Positions 52,708 through 61,058 of a DNA stretch of 64,000 bases are shown here, one piece after another. The position numbers and the translations under genes are program-made. The notes beneath the pieces are model-generated. The model saw only the letters and a list, made by a program, of their open reading frames with translations, did no database searches and was not told where the DNA came from. The DNA lies in NCBI GenBank assembly GCA_963845485.1, contig CAWJSI010000014.1, positions 434,001 to 498,000 on the forward strand, read 5' to 3'. The DNA is from Bog-756 sp963845485 (GTDB lineage Bacteria; Actinomycetota; Acidimicrobiia; Acidimicrobiales; RAAP-2). Within the stretch, counting starts at the first letter, position 1. Each line of letters opens with the position of its first letter.

Positions 52708-54033
52708 TCAGGGAGGGTCGTTGATCGAGCCCACCCCACCACGATCCCCCGCACCTCCCACATGACCACCCAGGCTTCGACGAGGACGCATTGCCGGCGT
52801 CGTCAAGTGTTCGGGCTGCTGCCCGGCCAGCGTGGCGCTGAACGTCCCGTAGCGGGCGGCCAGAGGTGAGGCCGACAGCCCGTGGGCCAGAACACTGAGC
52901 GCAACAGTGACGGTCACGACGGACAGGACCCTTCCGGCGTTAACCGGGTCGAGAGTGTCGTAGGCGATAAGTCCGAACACCACTGAGGCGAGACCTCGGG
53001 GTCCAAACCATCCGATGAACCCCACCGTGAACCGGTCGAGTCCTGATCTGCCGAGGGCAAGGGCCACCGGAGCCATCCGCACCACGGTGAGAGCGAGAAC
53101 AGCGAACAGGAAGTCCGACCACGTGGCGTGCTCGAACCCCGGAACCACCATGGCCGCCCCAAAGATCAACCACACGAGTAGGGATAACAACCCACCGGCC
53201 TCCTCGGAAAAGCCGACCAACCCGTCGAGATCGACATGCACAACCGAACCGAAAGCCATCCCGGCGACGAAGGCAGCGACAAAACCGTTGCCATCGGCCC
53301 CGATGGCGGCACCGTAGGCCAGGAGCGCCAGGCCTAGTGGGGTCAGCGTGCGAAAGGCCGCAGTGCTCCAGCCCGATGCTCGTGCTCGCGTCAGTGCCCA
53401 TCCACCCACCAACCCGACTCCGGCGCCGACCCCGGCTCCGATCAGTAGGTCCCTTACGGCGTCCGGTATCGAGGTGGCGTGGACCATCTCCGTGGTGACG
53501 GCGCCAGCCAGGAACAGATTCACGAACGGGGTGGCGATGCCGTCGTTCAGACCACTCTCGACGTTGAGCAGTCGTCGTACCCGGTTGGGGATTCGGGAGT
53601 CCTCCATGATGCTCGCCCCCAGGGCAGCATCGGTGGGAGCCACGATGGCTCCGACGGCCGCCGCCACCCACAGCGAGATGCCGGGCAGGAGGCCAAAGGC
53701 CACGGCCGTCCCGAGGGCGATGGTCAGGGGCAGGCCGATCGCCAATAGTCGGACCGGGAGGCCGAGGTCGTGACGGAGCTGGTGGACATTGACCCTCGAG
53801 GCGTCGGTGAACAGGACGATCGCCAAGGTGACCTCGGCCAGCGACCTGACGGTCGACGAATGGGGGTCGAAGTGGATGAAGGTCAAAGGGCCATGGGTGA
53901 CGACAAGTCCCATGAGCACGAAGGCAATGGGGGCGGAGATATTGAACCTCTCCAACCGGGCGGACACCAGTGTCCAAAGGACGACGCACCCGGCGGCCGT
54001 GGCGAGGACTGCCGTGTCGAGGCTGTGGCTCAC
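52708..54033 (-). CDS. Cation/proton antiporter (CPA1 family)
   Basis: A 441-residue membrane protein with about 12 helices. VTLAIVLFTDAS, AIVAPTDAALG and VESGLNDGIATP are the hallmark helices 4-6 of NhaP/CPA1-type Na+(K+)/H+ antiporters, with the conserved Asp in GLNDG. WFGPRGLASVVFGL marks the late helix pair. The C-terminal tail of about 40 residues is hydrophilic. The GTG at 54033 gives the family N-terminus; upstream reading would cross the tRNA gene. Confidence 0.86.
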   Translation of the reverse strand: MSHSLDTAVLATAAGCVVLWTLVSARLERFNISAPIAFVLMGLVVTHGPLTFIHFDPHSSTVRSLAEVTLAIVLFTDASRVNVHQLRHDLGLPVRLLAIGLPLTIALGTAVAFGLLPGISLWVAAAVGAIVAPTDAALGASIMEDSRIPNRVRRLLNVESGLNDGIATPFVNLFLAGAVTTEMVHATSIPDAVRDLLIGAGVGAGVGLVGGWALTRARASGWSTAAFRTLTPLGLALLAYGAAIGADGNGFVAAFVAGMAFGSVVHVDLDGLVGFSEEAGGLLSLLVWLIFGAAMVVPGFEHATWSDFLFAVLALTVVRMAPVALALGRSGLDRFTVGFIGWFGPRGLASVVFGLIAYDTLDPVNAGRVLSVVTVTVALSVLAHGLSASPLAARYGTFSATLAGQQPEHLTTPAMRPRRSLGGHVGGAGDRGGVGSINDPP

Positions 54034-54132
54034 TGGGCGCGTCCGCTTCCACGGTGCACTCCCGGGGGGCTGAACGCACGAGTACGTGGCGACCCCGGGG
54101 CCATTACCGATGTAACGCGACAGGCCATACAG

Positions 54133-54217
54133 CGGAGGGAGTGGGATTCGAACCCACGGAGGCTTGCACCTCACGGCTTTTCAAGAGCCGCGCATTTGTC
54201 CGCTCTGCCATCCCTCC
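54133..54217 (-). tRNA. tRNA-Ser (anticodon UGA)
   Basis: An 85-nt tRNA on the minus strand. The acceptor stem pairs GGAGGGA with TCCCTCC, discriminator G. The anticodon stem CGGCT/AGCCG encloses loop CTTGAAA, giving anticodon TGA for UCA codons. The long variable arm marks a type II tRNA, and GGTTCGAATCC forms the T loop. CCA is not encoded. Confidence 0.96.
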
Positions 54218-54269
54218 GAGCGCTTGTCAGGGTAGTCGGGCGCCGACATCGTCCCGGGTAATCGGCCCG

Positions 54270-55256
54270 TCAGCCCCGGTGGTGTGAATCCACCTCACTA
54301 CGTAGGGCCTCGACCCATGTGGCTGCCTCGTTCCACGACGTCTCGGCTTCTCGGCGGCGGGCGGGGGCGGCAGGTCCGGCAGCCGGATAGGAGCCGAGGA
54401 ATTTGACTCCGGCCAGACCGGCATGGAGATCCCGGAGGCAGTCACTGACCACGGCATCGGCGATGTGGCCCTCGAAGTCGATGATGAAGCAGTAGTCACC
54501 GAGCGCCTGTTTGGTCGGTCTCGATTCCAGCTTGCTCAAGTTGATGTTTCGGGCGGAGAACTGGCCCAGGATGGCGTGCAGGCTCCCGGGGTGGTCCGCA
54601 CTTTGGAAGCAGGCGATGCTGGTCCGATCGTGACCGGTGGGGGCGGGAATCCCGGTTCGGGCCAGCGTGACGAAGCGGGTCTGATTCTCTGGGTGGTCCT
54701 CCACGTCCTCCACCAGGATCTCCAGGCCGTAGAGGGTGGCGGCCAAGCGGGGTGCGATGGCGGCCGTGGGTCGGGCCGCCATAGCGGGATCGTGCCCACC
54801 CACCAGCCGAGCCGCTTCTGCCGTCGAGTTAGTGGCCAGCAGCTCGACCCCAGGCAGCTTCTCGTTGAGGAAGCCCCTGCATTGGGCAGTGGCCATGGGT
54901 ATGGACGCCACGCGCTCCAGGTCGCCGAGTGCCCGTCCCGGTGGCGCCATCAGATGCAGGTGAATGTCGAGCACCACTTCCCGCTGTATGCGGAGATCGA
55001 AGTCGAAGACCAGGCTGTCGATGATGTCCCGGACGGTGCCTTCAATTGCGTTCTCGAGCGGGACGAAACCGAGGTCGACCCGGCCCCCTTGCACCGAGTC
55101 GAGTACCTCAACCAGCGACCCGAATGGGATGACCTCGGCCCCCCGGTAGTCGGACTCACTCAGAAGAGCCTCTTCGGTGAAGGTGCCCTCTGGGCCGAGG
55201 AACCCGATGCGCAGGGCGTCGGCACCCGGGGAGTCTGAGAGTGCGTCCGGGGCCAT
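54270..55256 (-). CDS. pheA: Prephenate dehydratase
   Basis: A 328-residue monofunctional enzyme converting prephenate to phenylpyruvate in phenylalanine synthesis. The catalytic domain has GPEGTFTEEA (21-30), VPLENAIEGTV and the Thr-Arg-Phe motif at 193-195. A C-terminal ACT domain (about 210-290) with GSLHAILGQF and the Phe-binding ESRP gives feedback control. The start codon is only 23 bp from that of divergent larB. On the minus strand TATCCT stands 8 nt before the ATG, so both mRNAs are probably leaderless. Confidence 0.95.
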   Translation of the reverse strand: MAPDALSDSPGADALRIGFLGPEGTFTEEALLSESDYRGAEVIPFGSLVEVLDSVQGGRVDLGFVPLENAIEGTVRDIIDSLVFDFDLRIQREVVLDIHLHLMAPPGRALGDLERVASIPMATAQCRGFLNEKLPGVELLATNSTAEAARLVGGHDPAMAARPTAAIAPRLAATLYGLEILVEDVEDHPENQTRFVTLARTGIPAPTGHDRTSIACFQSADHPGSLHAILGQFSARNINLSKLESRPTKQALGDYCFIIDFEGHIADAVVSDCLRDLHAGLAGVKFLGSYPAAGPAAPARRREAETSWNEAATWVEALRSEVDSHHRG

Positions 55257-55264
55257 ACCCAGGC

Positions 55265-55272
55265 AGGATAGT
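55265..55272. promoter_or_regulatory. Overlapping -10 boxes for divergent pheA and larB
   Basis: TATCCT on the minus strand (55265-55270) serves pheA at N8, and GATAGT on the plus strand (55267-55272) stands 7 nt before the larB ATG. The boxes share 4 bp, so the two polymerases cannot bind at once. The larB box is a weaker match. Confidence 0.45.
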
Positions 55273-55279
55273 GAACATC

Positions 55280-56056
55280 ATGGACGAACCTGGACTGCAA
55301 CGCCTGCTCGCCGACGTGGCTTCGGGCGCTTGTTCACCCGACGAGGCGGTGCACAGGCTCCGTCGGCTCCCCTTCGCCGACCTGGGCTTTGCCAAGGTCG
55401 ATCACCACCGCTCGCTCCGTCAGGGCCTGCCCGAGGCGGTGTACGGCCAGGGTAAGACCCCTGACCAGTGCTCGGCCATTGTCGGCGAGCTGTTGTCCGA
55501 CGGCGAGGGACCGGTCATCCTGACGCGGGCCGACCGGCACCAGGTCGATGTGGTCGCCGCTGAGCACCCAGGCGGTGATCGCACCGTGACCGGGCCGGCG
55601 ACCGGTGGTGACCAGGTCCGTGGCGAGCTCTCGGCCGTGGTCTGGCGTCCGGCCGCCCTGCGTGGTGCGAGGACACTGGTCGTCACCGCAGGAACCTCGG
55701 ATCTGCCCGTGGCTCGTGAGTGCCAGGCCACCTTGACGGCGCTCGGGCTGGGCCCCACCGTGCTCGCCGACTGCGGCGTGGCCGGCGTCCATCGGCTGTT
55801 GGCCTCGGCCGACGAACTCGCCGAAGCGGACGCTGTGGTCGTAGTGGCTGGCATGGAGGGCGCCCTGGCCAGCCTGGTTGGCGGTATTACCCCTGCACCG
55901 GTGGTCGCGGTGCCTACCAGTACTGGCTACGGTGCCGCGCTCGAGGGAGTTACCGCCCTGTTGGCCATGCACGCCTCGTGCGCGGCCGGCATTACCGTGG
56001 TGGGCATCGACAACGGCTTCGGGGCGGCGTGCGCCATCGCCCGGATGCTCCCATGA
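55280..56056 (+). CDS. larB: LarB: pyridinium-3,5-biscarboxylate mononucleotide synthase
   Basis: A 258-residue enzyme of nickel-pincer nucleotide cofactor synthesis, which carboxylates and hydrolyses nicotinic acid adenine dinucleotide. The C-terminal half is PurE/AIRC-like: VTAGTSDLPVARECQ, LADCGVAGVHRL, VVVAGMEGALASLVGG and VPTSTGYGAAL. The N-terminal FAKVDHHRSLRQGLPE is the LarB signature. larC starts 13 nt after its stop. Confidence 0.93.
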   Translation: MDEPGLQRLLADVASGACSPDEAVHRLRRLPFADLGFAKVDHHRSLRQGLPEAVYGQGKTPDQCSAIVGELLSDGEGPVILTRADRHQVDVVAAEHPGGDRTVTGPATGGDQVRGELSAVVWRPAALRGARTLVVTAGTSDLPVARECQATLTALGLGPTVLADCGVAGVHRLLASADELAEADAVVVVAGMEGALASLVGGITPAPVVAVPTSTGYGAALEGVTALLAMHASCAAGITVVGIDNGFGAACAIARMLP

Positions 56057-56069
56057 ACGGATCGGGGTC

Positions 56070-57416
56070 ATGAAGCTGGTCGACCCGGTTCACTCCACGA
56101 TCGGGGGGGAGATCGGGCCAACCTCGGTGCCGCGCACAATGGCCTGGTTCCACTGCTTTGCCGGAATAGCGGGGGATATGGCCCTCGGGAGCCTGCTCGA
56201 CGCCGGCGCCGACCTCGCCGAGGTGCAGGCGTTGTTGGAACGCCTTCCCTTGGGAGGATGGTCCCTCGACATCGAACCGGTGCTGCGGGGTGGCATCGCC
56301 GCCACCCGCGCCCTGGTCAGTGCTGAGGACACGGTGGTGGTGCGCACCCATGCCCATATCGTGGGTCTGATCGGCGAGGCCCGGCTTCCCGAGCGGGTGA
56401 CCCGGCGGGCGCTGGCCACCTTCGCAGTCCTGGCCGATGTGGAGGCGGCACTTCACCGGCGTCCGGTTGACCAGGTCCACTTCCACGAGGTGGGAGGCCA
56501 CGACACCATCGTCGACATCGTGGGGACGGCCGCCGCCCTCGAAGTCCTCGGCATCGACGAGGTGCGCGCCAGTCCGGTGGCCACAGGACTCGGCATGGTC
56601 CGGGCCGCCCACGGCATGCTGCCCAATCCGGCACCTGCGGTGGTGGCGCTGCTCGAAGGCGTGCCTACCTGGGGCCGGAACGTCCCTGTGGAGCTGACCA
56701 CGCCCACCGGGGCGGCCCTGCTCGCGGCCCTGTCGTCGGGCTACGGCCCCATGCCCGCCATGCAGGTGACGGGGCAGGGGTTCGGCGCCGGAACCCACGA
56801 GCTCGAGGAGTTGCCGAACTGCACCCAGGTGGTGACAGGAATACGGGCCGACGACCGCACCGTCGATGACGCCGATGCCGATTCGGGCCAGCCGGTCGCC
56901 CACCTGGAGGCCAACGTGGACGACGCCACGGGCGAGCAGTTGGCCCACGCCGTCGGTGCCCTCTTGGAGGCCGGTGCCTTCGACGCCTGGCTGGCGCCGG
57001 TGATCATGAAGAAGGGGCGTCCGGGGACCGTGATCCACGTGTTGGGAGATCCGGCCAGCGCCGCGGCCCTGCGACAGGTGGTCCGGGAGACCACCGGTTC
57101 CCTCGGGGTCCGCGTGACGGCCGGGGAGCGGTGGCCCGTTGCTCGGACCATGGATGCGGTGCGAGTCGAGGGCCAGATGATCAGGGTCAAGGTGGCGGCA
57201 GGCAAGATCAAGGCCGAATATGACGACGTGGCGCTGGCCAGCCGTCGCACTGGGCAGCCGCTCCGTGAACTGGCCTTCCGGGCCGAGGCGCAGTGGCGTG
57301 AGGAACGCGGCGGTGGGGACGACGAGTCGGGTGGGGGCTCGAGGGGAGGGCCTGTCCCCTCGGGTGGAACCCACGGGACCCGAGGCCCCGGTGGGTCGGG
57401 GGAGTCGACGGCCTGA
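56070..57416 (+). CDS. larC: LarC: nickel insertion protein for the pincer nucleotide cofactor
   Basis: A CTP-dependent nickel cyclometallase of up to 448 residues. It shows WFHCFAGIAGDMALG at the N-terminus, VHFHEVGGHDTIVDIVG, LTTPTGAALL, GFGAGTHELEELPNC and LEANVDDATGEQ, all LarC marks. In some bacteria the gene is read as larC1/larC2 through a frameshift; here it is one open frame. The last 45 residues are Gly/Ser-rich and unlike the family. Start 56070 or 56139 (directly before AWFHCF) are both possible. Confidence 0.92.
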   Translation: MKLVDPVHSTIGGEIGPTSVPRTMAWFHCFAGIAGDMALGSLLDAGADLAEVQALLERLPLGGWSLDIEPVLRGGIAATRALVSAEDTVVVRTHAHIVGLIGEARLPERVTRRALATFAVLADVEAALHRRPVDQVHFHEVGGHDTIVDIVGTAAALEVLGIDEVRASPVATGLGMVRAAHGMLPNPAPAVVALLEGVPTWGRNVPVELTTPTGAALLAALSSGYGPMPAMQVTGQGFGAGTHELEELPNCTQVVTGIRADDRTVDDADADSGQPVAHLEANVDDATGEQLAHAVGALLEAGAFDAWLAPVIMKKGRPGTVIHVLGDPASAAALRQVVRETTGSLGVRVTAGERWPVARTMDAVRVEGQMIRVKVAAGKIKAEYDDVALASRRTGQPLRELAFRAEAQWREERGGGDDESGGGSRGGPVPSGGTHGTRGPGGSGESTA

Positions 57417-57535
57417 CGGTCGTTCGGCACGGTGTGACGTCGCAAACGCGGTCGTGCCCACTACGGTGTCACTCTCTGGAGGTCCGGCCCGTGGCCCGAC
57501 CTACTCTCGCCCGTTTCCCGGAAAGGAATCGCTCC

Positions 57536-58090
57536 ATGACCCGTGCACGCACCCTCACTTTGGTCGTCGTTTCGGTGGCGGCCCTCGGACTCACCGCGTG
57601 CAGCAGCTCGACGTCCAGCCCGACCACGACGGCGGCCAGCTCGTCGGGGTCGACCACGCCAGCTTCTGGGGCTCCCACCGCCATCCCTGCCGCTGACGTG
57701 TCACCGGCGGGCACCGCCGGGACGGCTCCCACGGTCACCGTGCCGAGCGGCAAGCCGCCCACTTCGCTGGAGATCGCCGACCTGATCACCGGCACCGGTC
57801 CGGCGGCCAAGGCCGGGGACTCCGTGACGGTCCAGTACGTTCTCGCCACCTACTCCTCGGGCAAGACGATCCAGTCGTCCTGGACGGGCCAGCCCTTCAC
57901 CTTCACCCTCGACGCCCGACCCGAGCAGGTAATCCCCGGATGGGACCAGGGAGTGGTGGGAATGCAGGTGGGCGGCAGGCGCGAGCTCATCATTCCCCCC
58001 GCCCTGGGCTACGGCGCCCAGTCGCCCGGTGCCGGCATCTCGGCCAACGACACCCTCGTTTTCGTCGTGGACATGCTCAAGATCAACTGA
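57536..58090 (+). CDS. FKBP-type peptidyl-prolyl isomerase lipoprotein
   Basis: A 184-residue exported lipoprotein with lipobox LGLTACSS, a Ser/Thr/Ala-rich linker of about 50 residues and a C-terminal FKBP domain. The binding-pocket residues are seen in VQYVLATYSSGK, VIPGWDQGVVGMQVGGRREL and PPALGYG. It folds exported proteins on the outer face of the membrane. AAAGGAA precedes the ATG at 57536. Upstream reading in the same frame is open but has no start with a ribosome site. Confidence 0.92.
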   Translation: MTRARTLTLVVVSVAALGLTACSSSTSSPTTTAASSSGSTTPASGAPTAIPAADVSPAGTAGTAPTVTVPSGKPPTSLEIADLITGTGPAAKAGDSVTVQYVLATYSSGKTIQSSWTGQPFTFTLDARPEQVIPGWDQGVVGMQVGGRRELIIPPALGYGAQSPGAGISANDTLVFVVDMLKIN

Positions 58091-58108
58091 TGCCGGCCCC
58101 GGTTCGGG

Positions 58109-59335
58109 CTAGAGCGATCCGGTCACGGCCAACAGACCCAGCGCCGTGGCCATGGCCAGCGGGACGGTGACCAGGCCCAGGACCACGGCACGGCGCACCG
58201 GCGGGGTGGATCCGACCGAGCTTGCCGTTCGCCACCACAGGATCCAGGCCAGTGACCCCGTGACGAAGAGGTTGGGACCGATGTTGAGGCCAACGAGGAG
58301 CGCATAGGGGTGGGGTGGCACCCGAGATGCCAATAGGGCAGCGGCCGGAAGATTGTTGACGACGACAGTCGCCACCGCCGCTACCACGGCGGTGCCCACG
58401 GCGTCGAGGTGGGTGAGGAGCGTGCTCGGCCCGGACCACGACCGTCCGAGCGTGCCGAGGGCCAGAGCGATTCCGAACAGTCCGATGAGCACGGGCAGGC
58501 CCAGGACGCCGAGTACGTGGTCGAGCTCCTCCCGTCGGGCGACCAGGCGGGAGGCGATGACCACCAGGCCCACGCCGGCCACGGGCAGGGCCGGGTTACC
58601 CAGGGCCACCACCAGCACTGTCACAGCCACCACCCCGAGGGATCCGAGTCCTACGATCCGAGGGGTCGGCTGGGGGGCCGGTGGCCCCGCCGACTCCGCC
58701 GGGGCCAGCAGTCCCGGAGCCTCCCCGGGGCCCGGCCGGGTCCCGAGCGCCCGTCGCTCGGCCAGGGCGATCACCAGCCCGGTGAGCACGACCGCCCCCA
58801 GCCAGGGGAGGGCCATGTGGGCAAGGAACTGCCCGCCGGAGAGGTGGAGGTGGCCGAGGACGATGAGATTGGTCAGGTTGGAACCGGGCAAGAGCAGGCT
58901 GCCGGCATTGGACAGCAACAGGCAACCGATCAGGAGCGCGGTTTCGCTCTGTCCACGGCTTCGGGCCGCATAGACGAGCACGGGGGTGAGGAAGACGACC
59001 GAGGTGTCGAGATTGAGGAGGGCGGTCACCCCAGCCACGAGTAGTCCGGCGCCGGCGAACAGGGCCACGCCGTTCGGGGCGGCGTCGGACAGTCGGCGGC
59101 CGGCCGCGGCGAACAGTCCGTCCTGATCGGCCACCAGGCCCACCAACAAGAGCCCGGCCACCAACACGAACGGCGACCACACCTGGGAGGCGGCCGACCG
59201 GGCGTTGCCCCAGTCGGCGATAAGGGCCACCACCGCGGACATGACACCCACGGTGGCCAGGGCCCAACCCCAGCTCCGGGCCCAGAGACCAGAGGGGGAG
59301 CCATCGGTCCGGGGGGTGGGCGAGGGTCGGGGCAT
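58109..59335 (-). CDS. ArsB/NhaD-like (ion transporter superfamily) permease
   Basis: A 408-residue membrane protein with about 11 helices. LLSNAGSLLLPGSNLTNLIV, VVVNNLPAAALLAS and LNIGPNLFVTGSLAWILWW are the paired signature helices of ArsB-type arsenite permeases and related SLC13-like carriers. No arsenic regulator or reductase lies nearby, so arsenite export is not certain. The central cytoplasmic loop is Pro/Gly-rich. It converges on the FKBP gene with an 18-nt gap. Confidence 0.8.
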   Translation of the reverse strand: MPRPSPTPRTDGSPSGLWARSWGWALATVGVMSAVVALIADWGNARSAASQVWSPFVLVAGLLLVGLVADQDGLFAAAGRRLSDAAPNGVALFAGAGLLVAGVTALLNLDTSVVFLTPVLVYAARSRGQSETALLIGCLLLSNAGSLLLPGSNLTNLIVLGHLHLSGGQFLAHMALPWLGAVVLTGLVIALAERRALGTRPGPGEAPGLLAPAESAGPPAPQPTPRIVGLGSLGVVAVTVLVVALGNPALPVAGVGLVVIASRLVARREELDHVLGVLGLPVLIGLFGIALALGTLGRSWSGPSTLLTHLDAVGTAVVAAVATVVVNNLPAAALLASRVPPHPYALLVGLNIGPNLFVTGSLAWILWWRTASSVGSTPPVRRAVVLGLVTVPLAMATALGLLAVTGSL

Positions 59336-59470
59336 CGTCGACCAGCATGCCCCGGGACGGTGACTACCAAGCGCGTCGCCGCCCTGTCCCTGATCCGCCA
59401 GGAGGCCGGACCGCCCGCTACGTCAGTCGCTGGTCCCCTGAGGAGTCAGCTGGCCGAGCCGCCCGCTCGA

Positions 59471-59887
59471 TCACCCGCGGGCCAGGGCCGCGAACTCCTC
59501 CCTACCGAAAGCCACGCCGCTGATGCCCCATCCTCCCTCGGCCGCCTCGGTGAGGAAGACCCAGGTCCGGCTAGCGACCGACGGATCCCCGACCACCTCG
59601 GCCACGATCTCGGTAGCCCTGGCCACCAACTGTCGCTGGGCGTCCCGTCCCAGGACTCCGGGGGGAGTGAGCACCTGGACCCGCACCGTCTGGGCCCGGT
59701 CGGTACCGGCCGTGTGCACGGAGGCAGCCGGCAGGATGTGGAGGTAGGCCGAGGTGTTCTCGAGGTACGGGTCGGCCATGGGTGCTCCCTCGGCTTCGAG
59801 CAGTGCTGCGGTGAGCGCAGCGGCCAGCATGCGCTCCCGGCCGTCGGGGAGGAGGCCGTCGGGGAGATAGACGTCAATGGCGGGCAT
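59471..59887 (-). CDS. Tautomerase-superfamily protein
   Basis: A 138-residue protein with the catalytic N-terminal Pro after Met (MPAIDVYLPDG) and a length of two tautomerase units, as in MIF or cis-CaaD-like members. WVFLTEAAEGGWGISG near the end fits the second beta-alpha-beta unit. The substrate is unknown. It is divergent from a TetR gene with two operators between them, so it is very probably under that regulator. Confidence 0.75.
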   Translation of the reverse strand: MPAIDVYLPDGLLPDGRERMLAAALTAALLEAEGAPMADPYLENTSAYLHILPAASVHTAGTDRAQTVRVQVLTPPGVLGRDAQRQLVARATEIVAEVVGDPSVASRTWVFLTEAAEGGWGISGVAFGREEFAALARG

Positions 59888-59902
59888 GGCACGTGCTCCT
59901 AA

Positions 59903-59946
59903 CTATGATGAGTGTCATAGGACTTTAACTATGACGATTGTCATAG
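59903..59946. promoter_or_regulatory. Two tandem TetR operators
   Basis: Two 18-bp inverted repeats CTATGA-N6-TCATAG, at 59903-59920 and 59929-59946, lie between the tautomerase (start 59887) and tetR (start 60001). The surrounding 21-bp units match at 19 positions, with a 26-bp centre-to-centre distance. Recognition by the adjacent TetR protein is inferred. Confidence 0.8.
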
Positions 59947-60000
59947 TCAAGAGATCTGACGACTCGCCACCGGCGAGCCTGCCCACACGCGAGAGGAACC

Positions 60001-60570
60001 ATGAGCGCCAGGGCCTCGACCACTCGAGCCGACATGATCGATGGGGCGGCAAAGCTGCTGGCCCGCCAGGGGCTACAGGCGACCTCGTTCTCCGAGGTGT
60101 TGGCGGCCACGGGTGCTCCCCGCGGGTCGCTCTATCACCACTTCCCCGGGGGGAAGGACGAACTGGTGGCCGAGGCCACCCGTCAGGTGGGGGCCCAGCT
60201 GCTTGAGGTGCTCGCCCGGTCCGACCCGTCCACGCCCGAAGGGGTCGTCGAACTCTTCACCTCGATCTGGCGGCGGGTCCTCAGTGGCTCAGACCTCGAG
60301 GCGGGGTGCGCGGTGGCGGCGGTGACCATCGACGCCGGAGACGGTCAAGGGGAGCTGGTCGAAGTGGCCGGTGCGGTCTTCGCCGAGTGGCAGGACGCCC
60401 TGGCGGCGCTCCTCGTGCAGGCCGGCGTCGAGGCGACCCGGGCCACGGATCTGGCTGTGCTCCTGCTGGCGTCGATGGAGGGGTCCTTGGTGCTGTGCCG
60501 GGCCCAGCGCACCCTCGAACCGTTCGACCGGGTCACCGCCCAGCTGGTCAGGGCGGTCGGCCTGCCCTAG
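60001..60570 (+). CDS. TetR-family regulator (LmrA/YxaF-like)
   Basis: A 189-residue all-helical repressor. The N-terminal HTH is complete: LLARQGLQATSFSEVLAATG, then APRGSLYHHFPGGKDEL, the LmrA/YxaF-type recognition segment. The ligand-binding domain includes GCAVAAVTIDA, typical of the same subgroup. It probably represses itself and the divergent tautomerase through the two operators upstream. Confidence 0.92.
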   Translation: MSARASTTRADMIDGAAKLLARQGLQATSFSEVLAATGAPRGSLYHHFPGGKDELVAEATRQVGAQLLEVLARSDPSTPEGVVELFTSIWRRVLSGSDLEAGCAVAAVTIDAGDGQGELVEVAGAVFAEWQDALAALLVQAGVEATRATDLAVLLLASMEGSLVLCRAQRTLEPFDRVTAQLVRAVGLP

Positions 60571-60616
60571 GTCGGACGCCGAAAGGCGCTCCGGCGTAGC
60601 TACCCGATGTCCGACC

Positions 60617-60979
60617 TCACCACGTATCAGGCGCACGGCCTCCGTGCTTCCAGGACACCGCCCACTCGTCGAGGGGCTGGAGCGCTTCTCGGAGCGATGC
60701 GCCGGGAGGTGACAGCGCATAGGCGTTATCGGCAGTGCGTTCGAGCAGTCCGGCCTCGGTGAGCTCCCGCAGGCGGTCGTAGAGGACGCTCGAAGACATG
60801 CCGTCACAGCGCTCGCGTAGGGCACGGGCGCCGACCGGTCCGTCGCGCAGCTCCCACAGAATGCGAAGGGCCCACCGGCGACCGAGCAGATCCATGGCCG
60901 CCATGAGCGGGCGCCCCGTTGTCGACCCACGGACGGCCACCTTGGGACCTGGCGTCTTCTTCTCGGTCACCGGTCGCAT
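60617..60979 (-). CDS. HxlR-family transcriptional regulator
   Basis: A 120-residue winged-helix regulator with MDLLGRRWALRILWEL, a hallmark of HxlR proteins, then MSSSVLYDRLRELTEAGLL as recognition helix and wing. No effector Cys is visible. It is divergent from a carboxymuconolactone-decarboxylase-like gene, with an AT-rich repeat region between. GAGGGG precedes the ATG. Confidence 0.9.
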   Translation of the reverse strand: MRPVTEKKTPGPKVAVRGSTTGRPLMAAMDLLGRRWALRILWELRDGPVGARALRERCDGMSSSVLYDRLRELTEAGLLERTADNAYALSPPGASLREALQPLDEWAVSWKHGGRAPDTW

Positions 60980-60995
60980 CCGTCTCGCCCCTCTT

Positions 60996-61036
60996 GTGTT
61001 TCGGTTTCAAAAACCTTACACTCAAAGGTGTTTCGG
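60996..61036. promoter_or_regulatory. AT-rich region with GTGTTTCGG direct repeats, candidate HxlR sites
   Basis: GTGTTTCGG occurs at 60996-61004 and 61028-61036, 32 bp apart (three helical turns). Between them GGTTT-CAA-AAACC forms a short inverted repeat. The region separates hxlR from its divergent neighbour and is markedly more AT-rich than its surroundings. Confidence 0.5.
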
Positions 61037-61058
61037 AAAACAGAACACTGGAGGAGCA

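Noticed and set aside
56070..57416. Programmed frameshift in larC, as in larC1/larC2 systems
   Set aside because: The gene is one continuous frame with both halves of the LarC signature.
60571..60616. Imperfect hairpin between tetR and hxlR as a terminator
   Set aside because: The stem GGACGCC/GGCGCTCC needs a bulge and is short; evidence is too weak to list it.
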